17,511 bases of DNA, from the NCBI GenBank assembly GCA_038205395.1, contig JBBRBX010000107.1, forward strand, positions 1 to 17,511, given 5' to 3'. Position numbers and translations under genes: made by a program. The notes beneath the pieces were generated by a model that searched no databases, was not told the origin of the DNA, and saw nothing but the letters and a program-made list of their open reading frames with translations. Each line of letters opens with the position of its first letter. The first letter of the stretch is position 1. Positions 6,686 through 14,505 of the stretch are shown here, piece by piece. This stretch comes from Fredericiella sp038205395 (GTDB lineage: Bacteria > Chloroflexota > Anaerolineae > Caldilineales > Caldilineaceae).

Positions 6686-7843
6686 ATGGATATTCGTCTT
6701 AACGGCAGCCAGTTCAAGGAATTGAGCGAAGCCCTAATCGAAGCTTTTCCTGCGTACGATGACCTGGAACGGATGCTGCGCTTTCAGCTGGACAAAAGGC
6801 TTGCCGCCATTTCGCTTGGCCGCAATATGAAGGCAGTAGTGTTCGACGTAATCAGTGACGCGCAGGCACGCGGCTGGACAGCCAAGCTTATCGCGGCCGC
6901 TCGCGCCGACAATCCCGACAACGACCGCATCCAAGCGTTCGCTCAACGGTTCGGCCTGGCCTCGTCCGACATACCAAAAGCAGAACTGGAACGTATCGTT
7001 GCTCGTTCCAGCGGGTTTCTGGATGTTGCAACCTGGACAAGCAAGCTGATCGAGATGGAAGCAAGAGTGTGCCGAATAGAGGTGCCGGTTGGGCGAGGAA
7101 GTGTCGTCTACGGAACAGGCTTCCTGGTCGGTGCTTCCACTGTCCTTACCAACTACCACGTGGTCGAACCGGCTATCCTGGGCGCAGAGGGCAAAACTAC
7201 GGTCAAGGGCCTGGCGTCGCAGCCAAACAGCATCATCCTCCGCTTTGGGTACAAGCGTACGAGTGACGGAACAGAGATTGCGCCCGGCATCGAATATAAG
7301 CTTGACCGTGATCTGGATAAGTGGCTGATCGACTGCAGCAAACCAAGCGACCTGGACACACAACGTCAACCTGGTGACCAGCTGCCCGCTCCAGACGAGC
7401 TTGACTATGCTTTGCTGCGGGTTGCGGACGAGCCGGGGAATCAACTGGTCAATAGCAAGGCCTTGCCCGGGCCGAATGACCAGCTGGCGCCGACGCGCGG
7501 CTGGATCAAGATCCCGTCGCAAATGCCTGACATTGCCACCGACAGTTCCATTCTAATCATGCAGCACCCATCCGGCGCGCCGCTCAAACTGGCTATCGGC
7601 ACCGACGCCTACGAGGGTATGAACGGAAACTGTACGCGCCTGCGCTATACTGTCAGCACATTGGGCGGATCTTCCGGCTCGCCCGTGTTCAACATTAATT
7701 GGGAACTGATTGCGCTCCACCATTTGGGTGATCCGAACTTCGCCGAGGACGCAAAGTTCAACCAAGGTATTCCGGTAACGGCGATTCGTACGCTCTTGGA
7801 ACAGCGCGGCAAGGCGGCGGTACTGGACGAAACCCCCACCTGA
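6686..7843 (+). CDS. EAD1-trypsin-like serine protease
   Basis: This 385-residue protein has EAD1 at 3-90 (LNGSQ, NPDN) and then a chymotrypsin-fold protease of the Trypsin_2 type. The catalytic triad is visible: H158 in VLTNYHVV, D240 in LDYALLRV, S332 in GGSSGSPVF. There is no signal peptide, so it acts in the cytoplasm. EAD1-effector fusions are known from bacterial conflict systems, where the EAD brings an effector to an EAD-bearing sensor such as the NACHT or TIR protein upstream. I infer it is a protease effector activated by recruitment or proximity, with unknown substrates. ATG 6686 follows AAGGAG at 6673-6678 with a 7-nt spacer; an upstream in-frame start at 6653 would add 11 residues that are not part of the domain. 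Confidence 0.87.
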   Translation: MDIRLNGSQFKELSEALIEAFPAYDDLERMLRFQLDKRLAAISLGRNMKAVVFDVISDAQARGWTAKLIAAARADNPDNDRIQAFAQRFGLASSDIPKAELERIVARSSGFLDVATWTSKLIEMEARVCRIEVPVGRGSVVYGTGFLVGASTVLTNYHVVEPAILGAEGKTTVKGLASQPNSIILRFGYKRTSDGTEIAPGIEYKLDRDLDKWLIDCSKPSDLDTQRQPGDQLPAPDELDYALLRVADEPGNQLVNSKALPGPNDQLAPTRGWIKIPSQMPDIATDSSILIMQHPSGAPLKLAIGTDAYEGMNGNCTRLRYTVSTLGGSSGSPVFNINWELIALHHLGDPNFAEDAKFNQGIPVTAIRTLLEQRGKAAVLDETPT

Positions 7844-7910
7844 TTACTTGCTGCATGAGGTGTTCAGACTGCTATTGGCACAGCTATTGAGCCGAACATG
7901 GAGGCTGAGT

Positions 7911-8618
7911 ATGGACTTCGATATTACGCAACTACCTGTCTGCTCTTCGTTTTTCATGACTGTGGAGGAAGCACAGGAGGCTGTTGGCTACTCTGACAAG
8001 CTCTACTGGGAGCCGGGTTCCGTACTGAAGGTCCATTTCATGAATGGCACCCACGCGCTCGCTGTGCGTGTGGCCGAATGCGCCAACGAATGGGCGCGCT
8101 ATGCAAACCTGGCATTCGAATTCTACTATGCCCCAAATTCACCACCCACAGAGATCGTCAACGGCGCACCACAGCGAACGACCGACATCGCAATTCAGTT
8201 TTGGGACAATGGCGGCGGCCAATCTCAGATTGGCACTTTGTCGCGCGAGGTTAGCCGCAAAGGCGTTGCGTCGATGTATCTTCCTTGGTCGGGAGATCGG
8301 GGTGTGGTGTTGCATGAGTTTGGCCATGCGTTGGGGCTTATGCACGAACATCTGAATCCCCTTGCCCCAATCCAGTGGAACCGGGATGCGGTATACGAAT
8401 ACTATCGGAGAATCGCAGACTGGGATAGAGCCATGGTGGACAGCAATGTGCTTGCGGTGCTGAAGCTGGATCAGAGCAATTACACGCTGTTCGACAGGGA
8501 GTCGATCATGATCTACGAAATTCCGCCGGAGCTGACACTGAATGGCTTCCGTGTAAACGGGAACAGCGTACTATCTGCCACAGACAAGAAGTTCATTGCT
8601 GAGAAGTATCCGAGGTAG
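7911..8618 (+). CDS. Astacin/matrixin-like zinc metalloprotease
   Basis: This 235-residue protein has the extended zinc motif HEFGHALGLMHEH (H135, E136, H139, H145) of metzincin proteases, followed by a Met-turn candidate SIMIY (198-202). The region before the motif (DIAIQFWDNGGGQSQIGTL) resembles the edge-strand part of the fold. No signal peptide or propeptide is evident, which is unusual because most astacin-like enzymes are secreted, and suggests cytoplasmic action as an effector. It starts 67 bp after the EAD1 protease and has GGAGG at 7900-7904, 6 nt before ATG 7911. An upstream in-frame start at 7848 has no ribosome site. It has no EAD1, so its link to the island rests on position. Confidence 0.85.
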   Translation: MDFDITQLPVCSSFFMTVEEAQEAVGYSDKLYWEPGSVLKVHFMNGTHALAVRVAECANEWARYANLAFEFYYAPNSPPTEIVNGAPQRTTDIAIQFWDNGGGQSQIGTLSREVSRKGVASMYLPWSGDRGVVLHEFGHALGLMHEHLNPLAPIQWNRDAVYEYYRRIADWDRAMVDSNVLAVLKLDQSNYTLFDRESIMIYEIPPELTLNGFRVNGNSVLSATDKKFIAEKYPR

Positions 8619-8700
8619 GTGGCTAACTAAGACCGCTGCCGCAACACCGATTCTCTGGCGACGGCAGTATTCATGCAGCATACTGGATTGACTGACTGCT

Positions 8701-9117
8701 ATGTCCCTCACCGGCCCTCAACTGCAACAGATTCACGCCGCGATTGTTGGCGCCTACAGTAACAGCCGCGAGGCATTCAAGTTTGCCGTCAAGACGTGCC
8801 TGGATGTGGACTTTGACGCGTACGCGCTTGAGGGTGGCTTTAGCGACCAGGTGTCGTCTTTTCTCTTGTGGGCCAATGAGCACGGCAAGGCGTGGCACGT
8901 GCTGCGCTGCGCATGGGAGAACAACCAGGGCAACGACAGGTTGGCCGCGCTGTGGCGCGAAGCGCAATCCTGGAAAGAAGCGCAAGACGATTCGCTGCTG
9001 CCTTATGAACCTGATGTGTCGGTGTTCGACGATGCCGCTGCCCGGTTTCCCAGCTCGTCTGCTGCGCCAAGCTGTTCCTCCGCCCAAGCCACCAGTTCAT
9101 CTTCTAAAAAGCGATAG
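8701..9117 (+). CDS. Stand-alone EAD1-like adaptor protein
   Basis: This is a 138-residue protein. Residues 2-90 align with the EAD1 domains of the three larger proteins (LTGPQ start, central hydrophobic helices, NNQGN in place of NPDN), although more divergent. No catalytic domain follows. It could be an adaptor, an inhibitor, or the remnant of a longer EAD1-effector. The final 30 or so residues (Ser/Ala-rich) are read antisense through a chromosomal GNAT gene, so the natural C-terminus was probably lost or replaced at the island boundary. The ribosome site is weak. Confidence 0.65.
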   Translation: MSLTGPQLQQIHAAIVGAYSNSREAFKFAVKTCLDVDFDAYALEGGFSDQVSSFLLWANEHGKAWHVLRCAWENNQGNDRLAALWREAQSWKEAQDDSLLPYEPDVSVFDDAAARFPSSSAAPSCSSAQATSSSSKKR

Positions 9118-9398
9118 TCCGGGTGCACCTGGAGATGGGCATCGTCGTCGCTTTCAGCCAGTACAAACGCCACCAGTTCGCCGGCGCTGTTCTCCCACAA
9201 TTGGGTGGGGCGGCTGAGCAGCGGGTTGGCTGCCGGATCGGCGCTGTAGTAGCGCTTGCCCTCCAGCCGGCGTATATCCCAGTTAAAACCGACCGGCGTG
9301 ATCGGAACCGTCTCGATCAGCAGTTGGCGCATGCGCTGGAAGTCCCCCTCTCCCTGCATGGGGCGAGATAATATATGCTTCTGCATAGCGTTGGTCAT
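9003..9398 (-). pseudogene. GNAT N-acetyltransferase, 3' truncated
   Basis: The minus-strand frame encodes 131 residues. The first 110 resemble the N-terminal part of GNAT acetyltransferases common in Chloroflexota: GDFQRMRQLLIET, LWENSAGELVAFV and LQVHPDYRFLEDELVAWAEEQL. The acetyl-CoA-binding half, with its RxxGxG/A loop, is missing: after LVAWAEEQLGA the frame drifts and stops inside the oppositely oriented EAD1 gene. The start at 9398 is preceded by GAAAG. I infer that arrival of the EAD1 island removed the 3' half. Confidence 0.6.
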
Positions 9399-9580
9399 GG
9401 CATAACTTTCTTTCGGATGGAATCTCGGCATATTGTGCGTATACCGGCGCGTATGGGATAAAGTACGCAGACTGCACACAGATAGCCTCAGTGCAACCTT
9501 TAACATTGTTTATCGGTTGTGGTAGAGTTGACCAACGCCATCCTTGCTTGCCGCCGCAAAATGCAAACAGGAGAGACCTA

Positions 9581-10960
9581 ATGTTCAAATTGCGCTTACT
9601 CAGCTTGGTGACGGCAGCACTGTCTGTCGCGCTGTGGGCCGCCTTGTCGCCGGCTGGAGCAAGTCAAGTTACCGCTGCCGGCGCCGCCGCCACCGAGGCT
9701 GTCACAGCCACCGTCACAGCCACCGTCACAGCTGCCGTTACCGCCACACCCACCGTCACTGTCTCCGTCACCGCGACGGCAGCAGTGACGCCGAGCGCCA
9801 AAACGACACCCACACCTGCCGCCGGCGCAACCATTACACGCTCGATTTCCATGACGGACAGCCAAGTAATGACCAGCACAGCCGCCGGCGATGATGTAGG
9901 CCGCCAGGCGCTGACCATTCACTTTGACGATTTTGACGCTGCCGCCGAGTTGACCTACCCGCGCGACGGTGAGGGGCCATTCCCCACAATCATCCTGATC
10001 GCCGGTTCGGGGCCGGAAGACATGGATGCCTCAATCTGTTCCTTTGGTGCAGCGGAGCCGCTGTCGCAGAATTTTGCTTTGCTGGCTGAGGAACTGCCCA
10101 AGCAGGGCATTGCCGTGCTGCGCTACAACAAGCACTATGTCACCGGCCCCTGCCAGGCTGATTTTATCCAGTATTACACCAACGTAGATTTGCCGCTTTT
10201 GCTGCAGGACGCCGGACTGGTTCTGGCCACGGCACAGGCCAATGAACTGGTGGACCCCAATCAAATCTATCTCTACGGCTGGAGCGAGGGCAGTACGGTT
10301 GCCAGCGCGCTGACCATCAGCAACAGCGACGCCGTGGCCGGGCTGGTGCTCCAGGCGCCGGTCGCGCTGCCCTGGTACGACACTTTCCTCTACCAGTTCG
10401 CCGCTGTGCAACTGCCCTATTTGCGCGAACTGGCCCCGGACGGTGCGGTGACGCCGCAGACGCTGCTCGACCTGGTGCAGGGCGATGGCGGGCTGGTGGC
10501 GCTTGGCGGGCTGTCCTATGTGGCCGACTCGGCAGTGATGGCGCAGAACAAGCTGGCGCTCAACCCGTTCTTTGACAAGGATAAGAATGGCGAGATTGCG
10601 ATTGACAGCGAACTGCTGCCCAATCTGCGCGCCTACTTGGATCAACTCTTTGCGACTGGTGGCCCCTTCGCCATTTACACATCAGAGCGGGGGCTGCCGG
10701 TGGTCAGCGAGCAGGCTGCGCAGTTGAAGCAGCCTGTCCTGGTTTTACAAGGTGAAAATGACGCCAACGTGCCGGACTTTGGCGCGCACCTGTTAGACGT
10801 GCTGCTGGTGGGCAATCCGAACCACACGCTGCTGCTCTATCCTGGCCTGGGCCACAGCCTGGGTGAGGCCGAGAATGTTATCGCCGACAACTTTGGCCCG
10901 ATGGCGCAGGAGCCGATTCAAGATTTAATTGATTGGCTGGGGCAGCAAACCGAACAGTAG
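9581..10960 (+). CDS. Secreted alpha/beta hydrolase with Val-Thr-rich linker
   Basis: This 459-residue protein has a signal peptide (residues 1-28, basic start, hydrophobic core, PAGAS end), a Val/Thr/Ala/Pro low-complexity linker (about 29-85), and then an alpha/beta hydrolase of the dienelactone hydrolase/S9-like class. Candidate triad: S235 in GWSEGS, D394 in GENDANVP, H425 in PGLGHSLG; an oxyanion-hole segment IAGSGPEDMD lies at 140-149. The insertion FFDKDKNGEIAIDSE looks like an EF-hand-type calcium loop. The likely role is an extracellular esterase or peptidase, substrate unknown. AGGAG at 9569-9573 sets ATG 9581. It converges on the reductase gene, with 71 bp between the two stops that shows only small GC hairpins. 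Confidence 0.85.
   Translation: MFKLRLLSLVTAALSVALWAALSPAGASQVTAAGAAATEAVTATVTATVTAAVTATPTVTVSVTATAAVTPSAKTTPTPAAGATITRSISMTDSQVMTSTAAGDDVGRQALTIHFDDFDAAAELTYPRDGEGPFPTIILIAGSGPEDMDASICSFGAAEPLSQNFALLAEELPKQGIAVLRYNKHYVTGPCQADFIQYYTNVDLPLLLQDAGLVLATAQANELVDPNQIYLYGWSEGSTVASALTISNSDAVAGLVLQAPVALPWYDTFLYQFAAVQLPYLRELAPDGAVTPQTLLDLVQGDGGLVALGGLSYVADSAVMAQNKLALNPFFDKDKNGEIAIDSELLPNLRAYLDQLFATGGPFAIYTSERGLPVVSEQAAQLKQPVLVLQGENDANVPDFGAHLLDVLLVGNPNHTLLLYPGLGHSLGEAENVIADNFGPMAQEPIQDLIDWLGQQTEQ
9701..9736 (+). repeat. 12-bp tandem repeat in the hydrolase linker
   Basis: GTCACAGCCACC occurs twice in tandem (9701-9724), followed by a third degenerate copy (GTCACAGCTGCC). Each unit encodes Val-Thr-Ala-Thr/Ala. 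Length change by slippage would be in frame and would alter the stalk length. Confidence 0.7.
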
Positions 10961-11031
10961 CTGCGCTGCCTGCACGCAGAGCCGCACGCGGCGTACTCTC
11001 TACACAGCAACCGTATAGGGAGCTGGTATCG

Positions 11032-12303
11032 CTAAACGGTTTTCAGATATTCACGTACCAGCAGCGCAGCCGTGGCTCCCTCGCCGGCTGCGCTGGCTAC
11101 CTGCTTGGTGCTGCCCTGGCGCACATCGCCGGCGGCGAAAATGCCGGGCACACTCGTCTCCAAAGCTGCCGGCTCACGCTTGGCAAAACCCTGTGGACGG
11201 TTGCCATCATGCACCAGGTCATGACCGGTGATGATAAAGCCCCACTGGTTGAGCCGGATGGCCGTGCCGTGCAGGATGGCGGTGTTGGGATCGAGGCCGA
11301 TAAAAATAAAAGCGCCGTCCACTGCCAGCTCGCTATCTGCGCCGCTGCGTCTGTCGTGTATGCGCAGCGATTTTAGTTGCGACTTAGCGCCGTGAAATTC
11401 CTGAACTTCCACGCCAAAACGCACCTCAACCTTGGGGTCGCCCAAAATGCTGTCCTGGATTACCTTGCTGGCGTTAAATTGGTCGCCGCGCACCAGCACC
11501 GTCACTTTGTCGGCGTACTTGGTCAGCAGCAGGCTCTCTTCCGCAGCGCTGTTGCCGCCGCCGACGACTGCCACCTGTTTGCCTTTGTAAAAGGGGCCGT
11601 CGCAGGTGGCGCAGAAGTGAACGCCGGCGCCGATATAGTCGCTCTCGCCCGGCACGCCCAGCCGCCGGTAGCGGCTGCCGGTGGCGAAGAGAAGCGACTG
11701 CCCGCTGTACTCGTCCCCGCTGGCAGTCTGGATGCAGTGGTAATTGTCGTGCGAGTGAAAGCCGGCCACATCCTGCGCCTGCAGCAATTGCACGCCAAAG
11801 CGCTCTGCCTGCCGGCGCAGACGCTGCGCAAACTCACTGCCCAAAATGCCGTCGGGAAAGCCGGGCATATTGTCCAGCTTCTCGGTGGCAGCCGCTTGCC
11901 CGCCCAGCGCGGCACGCTCTATCACCAGCGTATCGATGCCCTCGCGCGCCGTGTAGAAGGCGGCGGTCAGACCGGCTGGGCCACCGCCGACAATAATCAG
12001 CGGATAGTGCTTGCGCTCCAGGGTGGTTTGCAGCCCTAGTTTGGCCGCCAATTGCGCATTGCTTGGCTCCACCAGGTGGGAGCCGTCGCCAAAAACGATG
12101 GTGGGAATGATGCGCTTGCCGCCGTTTGTCTCGACCACCAACCGTTCGGCATCGGGGTCTTGCTCAATATCCACCCATTCATAAGGGATTTGATGCTCGC
12201 CCAAAAACTGTTTGGCGCGTTGGCAGTCCGGACACCAGTAAGCGCCGTAGACAGTGATGGAGTCGGTGATGGAGTCGGTGATGGAGTCGGTGGATGAAGG
12301 CAT
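11032..12303 (-). CDS. Glutaredoxin-thioredoxin reductase fusion
   Basis: This is a 423-residue protein. Residues 16-90 are a glutaredoxin/mycoredoxin-like domain with the redox motif WCPDC (C24, C27) and the cis-Pro segment RIIPTIVF. Residues about 99-423 are a low-molecular-weight thioredoxin reductase: FAD loop IIVGGGPAG (103-111), disulfide CATC (231-234), NADPH loop VVGGGNSA (246-253) and the closing GIFAAGDVR. The reductase would pass NADPH electrons to a disulfide, perhaps directly to its own glutaredoxin domain. Residues 6-17 are three repeats of DSIT from a 12-bp tandem repeat just after the start. AGGA lies about 10 nt upstream of ATG 12303. It is transcribed divergently from the toxin-antitoxin pair. 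Confidence 0.92.
   Translation of the reverse strand: MPSSTDSITDSITDSITVYGAYWCPDCQRAKQFLGEHQIPYEWVDIEQDPDAERLVVETNGGKRIIPTIVFGDGSHLVEPSNAQLAAKLGLQTTLERKHYPLIIVGGGPAGLTAAFYTAREGIDTLVIERAALGGQAAATEKLDNMPGFPDGILGSEFAQRLRRQAERFGVQLLQAQDVAGFHSHDNYHCIQTASGDEYSGQSLLFATGSRYRRLGVPGESDYIGAGVHFCATCDGPFYKGKQVAVVGGGNSAAEESLLLTKYADKVTVLVRGDQFNASKVIQDSILGDPKVEVRFGVEVQEFHGAKSQLKSLRIHDRRSGADSELAVDGAFIFIGLDPNTAILHGTAIRLNQWGFIITGHDLVHDGNRPQGFAKREPAALETSVPGIFAAGDVRQGSTKQVASAAGEGATAALLVREYLKTV
12254..12289. repeat. Three exact 12-bp tandem repeats at the 5' end of the reductase gene
   Basis: GTGATGGAGTCG is repeated three times without mismatch (12254-12289). On the coding strand it encodes the Ser-Ile-Thr-Asp units just upstream of the glutaredoxin fold. 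Perfect identity suggests recent slippage. Changes in copy number would keep the frame. Confidence 0.85.
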
Positions 12304-12340
12304 AGCAGTTTTTTCCTACGCTGCGATTGAAGTGAGTGTG

Positions 12341-12369
12341 CAAAGTAAACTTTGGTTTGCGGCAGTATA
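12341..12369 (-). promoter_or_regulatory. Candidate reductase promoter with palindrome
   Basis: On the minus strand TATACT (12364-12369) could be the -10 of the glutaredoxin-thioredoxin reductase gene; no convincing -35 is visible. Immediately downstream of it lies the palindrome CAAAGT-AA-ACTTTG (12341-12354), placed where a repressor would block transcription. Both are suggestions from sequence only. Confidence 0.3.
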
Positions 12370-12433
12370 GCTTGGATTGTAAAACCAGCGAATATGGGTT
12401 TGGTGTAGTTGCCGCAGATATGTCGTCGCCGTG

Positions 12434-12442
12434 TGCTATAAT
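12434..12442 (+). promoter_or_regulatory. Extended -10 promoter of the toxin-antitoxin pair
   Basis: TGCTATAAT is a perfect extended -10 element (TGn followed by TATAAT at 12437-12442), placing the start of transcription roughly 10-13 bp before the toxin ATG at 12462. No good -35 is present, as is usual for extended -10 promoters. Confidence 0.6.
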
Positions 12443-12461
12443 GAGTCCGACAAGGCTGTGC

Positions 12462-12755
12462 ATGAATGTCATTTTTGAATGGGATCGCAGCAAAGCAAGG
12501 GTAAATCAGACAAAGCATAGAGTCAGTTTTGATGAAGCAAAAACTGCTTTTCTTGATCGTAGGGCTCTGACCGAATGGGACAAAGATCATTCCAACGCGG
12601 AAGATCGGCTGATAAGCATCGGTATGTCGAGCGCAGGACGGTTGTTAGTGATTGTTCATACAGAAACATATGAAGCGCCCGATACACTGATAGTGAGGCT
12701 TATAAGTTCACGCAGAGCGACTACTGTTGAACGCAGGAGATATGAGCAGCGGTAG
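12462..12755 (+). CDS. brnT: BrnT-family toxin (DUF497)
   Basis: This 97-residue protein is typical of BrnT/DUF497 in length and pattern. It begins IFEWDRSKARVNQTKHRVSF, where the family has the F-x-WD-x-x-K-x-x-x-N-x-x-KH signature, continues with DEAKTAFLD, and ends IRLISSRRATTVERRRYE, like the family's RIISAR...RERR.YE tail. BrnT is an RNase-like toxin that arrests translation, neutralised by the DNA-binding antitoxin encoded next. I chose ATG 12462 because the family signature begins there. The longer frame from 12336 would start upstream of the promoter. It overlaps the antitoxin gene by 14 bp. Confidence 0.88.
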   Translation: MNVIFEWDRSKARVNQTKHRVSFDEAKTAFLDRRALTEWDKDHSNAEDRLISIGMSSAGRLLVIVHTETYEAPDTLIVRLISSRRATTVERRRYEQR

Positions 12756-13068
12756 GAGTAATCAGTTGGCAAAAACAAACAAACAAGACGATATGCCTTC
12801 TAACTCAGCCAACCGCAAGGGCGAACGCGGCAGATACTATGATGCCCTGCAGAAAGGGCACAGCGTGCGCATTCATGAAGAAGACGGGACTACCACTGTA
12901 CAGTACTATCAGCTTGTGGAAGGCGTAGTGCTGCTCGATCCTGACGTGCGCGAGTATTTTCCCGACGCCAAATCAGTCAATGCTGCGCTGCGTTCGCTGA
13001 TTGCTCTGATACCGTCGCACCCTGCCAACCACAAGGACAGCAGCGCCGAAGCGGATGCCGCCGTATAG
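12742..13068 (+). CDS. BrnA-position antitoxin
   Basis: This 108-residue protein is encoded immediately after and overlapping brnT, the position of BrnA. The C-terminal part (LLDPDVREYFPDAKSVNAALRSLI) looks like a ribbon-helix-helix strand-helix-helix, which would bind the operon promoter. The N-terminal half is charged and probably flexible and toxin-binding. It is not a close match to classical BrnA, so the name is by context. AGGAG at 12735-12739 is close to ATG 12742; TTG 12766, 7 nt after AGGAG at 12754-12758, is an equally good start. Confidence 0.7.
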   Translation: MSSGRSNQLAKTNKQDDMPSNSANRKGERGRYYDALQKGHSVRIHEEDGTTTVQYYQLVEGVVLLDPDVREYFPDAKSVNAALRSLIALIPSHPANHKDSSAEADAAV

Positions 13069-13090
13069 CCTCGTTTGTGAAACCTACAAA

Positions 13091-14248
13091 TTATCCAGCC
13101 TGCAATTGCGCGGTGATTTGCGCAGCGTAGGCAGCACTGGCTTCGTCGTCCGTAATCAGTTCGATAGCCTGGCCGCTGCCGGCGCCTAAACCCAGTTCCA
13201 GCGCGCGGGCCAACTGTTCCTGGGCAAAGATCGGCCCTGCACTCACCTCCGGCGTTGTGCCCAGCAAACGCAGGATGGCCACGCCTATGGCATCGACAGC
13301 CACACGGTCGCTGCCCGCCAGCATCACATCAGCCGCCACCTTGTCGCCGCGGTCGGGGCCGCCGCTGCGCAGCGCCTCGACGCCGTCCAGCACGATCAGG
13401 CTGGGCGCGTAGGCGGCGTTGATCTCGGCGATCATGCGCCGCTGGTCGGGCGACGAATGCAGTTCCCCCATGTAGTTGTAACCTTCGCCGGGCACGCTCT
13501 TGGCAGCCAGGCCGACGCTGTTTTTGAGCGATAGCGTGAAGTGGCCGCCAAAGCGGTGGGTCTTGAGACAGCAGGCCTGGACGACGACATCAGCCTCCAG
13601 CATAGGCTTGGGCAGGGCAAAGCCGCGCTGCCAGTGGCTGCCGGGCGGGGCAAAGTGCTGCCAGCCGTCCGCATCCAGTTCGTCCAGCACCAGGGGATCA
13701 AAGCCCAGTTCTTCGGCCAGATCGAACACCCCCATCTGCTGCAGCACCTGGCGGGTATCGCCCATGCCGCTGCGCTCGCCCAGCGTGATGCGGCTGGGCT
13801 GTTTGGCCTGCAGCGCCTCGACCAGGGTGCGCAATACATCCGGGTGCGTCGAACCGGGAGCAGGATCGGCGCTGTTAAAGTTGGGCTTGAGAAAAATATG
13901 CTTGCCCCCCACATCCGGCACACCAAATAGCGTCAGCGCCCGGCGCACGCCGTCGCTGCGGCTGCTGCTCTTGACCAGCGCCACGCGCGCCGTGATGGGC
14001 AACGTGGCCGGCAGCGTGGCAGCAGCGGCCTGCGCCACAGGTGTGGGCGTGTTCAACACGACAGGCTCTGCCACAGGTTCCGCCCCCGGTTGCGCCTTTG
14101 CCGGCTGGGGGGTGGAGACGGCGAGCGGGCTGAGGGGAAGCCGGCAGCCGGCCAATAGGGCAGCACCGGCCACGGCGCCTGCCGCGCCGGCGCCGCGCAG
14201 AAAATCGCGGCGCTTGAGCACAAGCGGTTGTTGGTTTGGTTGCGACAT
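13091..14248 (-). CDS. Tat-exported DUF362 lipoprotein
   Basis: This 385-residue protein has a twin-arginine signal (LKRRDFLRG at 11-19) and a lipobox (ALLAGC, lipidated C35), then a Pro/Ala-rich linker and a DUF362 domain: KHIFLKPNFNSADP, HPDVLRTLVEAL, CCLKTHRFGGHFTLSLKNSVGL and IVLDGVEAL. DUF362 proteins are often annotated as iron-sulfur proteins, but this one shows no four-Cys ferredoxin motif; function unknown. Export by Tat implies folding, perhaps with a cofactor, before export. AGGAGG lies just upstream of ATG 14248 on the minus strand. Confidence 0.85.
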   Translation of the reverse strand: MSQPNQQPLVLKRRDFLRGAGAAGAVAGAALLAGCRLPLSPLAVSTPQPAKAQPGAEPVAEPVVLNTPTPVAQAAAATLPATLPITARVALVKSSSRSDGVRRALTLFGVPDVGGKHIFLKPNFNSADPAPGSTHPDVLRTLVEALQAKQPSRITLGERSGMGDTRQVLQQMGVFDLAEELGFDPLVLDELDADGWQHFAPPGSHWQRGFALPKPMLEADVVVQACCLKTHRFGGHFTLSLKNSVGLAAKSVPGEGYNYMGELHSSPDQRRMIAEINAAYAPSLIVLDGVEALRSGGPDRGDKVAADVMLAGSDRVAVDAIGVAILRLLGTTPEVSAGPIFAQEQLARALELGLGAGSGQAIELITDDEASAAYAAQITAQLQAG

Positions 14249-14505
14249 AGAATCCTCCTACTGCCAGAACGGCTTGCCATCTCTGCGGGTTCCGTGGCTG
14301 GGCGCAACGGGAAAGTAGCCGCCAGATCCGGAGCCAATAATGATGGCGCTGAGCAGGAAAAAGGCAACAGGCAGGCATTATTGCCTAGGGGCAAGGACGC
14401 AAGGCGGCGCTTTTTACAGGATGTGCTTGGGGGTACCGTATATGCAAACGGATTTTTATTTGCTGATATTGAATTGGTATAGAGATTTTGTATAGGAAAA
14501 CTGTT

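Noticed and set aside
9123..9371. Plus-strand reading frame of 82 codons
   Set aside because: It is the antisense shadow of the GNAT remnant and has no resemblance to a known family.
10961..11031. Rho-independent terminator between the converging hydrolase and reductase genes
   Set aside because: Only short GC hairpins (for example GCCG/CGGC at 10981-10992) without a T-run were found.
12336..12461. Upstream extension of the BrnT gene from GTG 12336
   Set aside because: The strong extended -10 promoter lies inside it and the family signature starts at ATG 12462.
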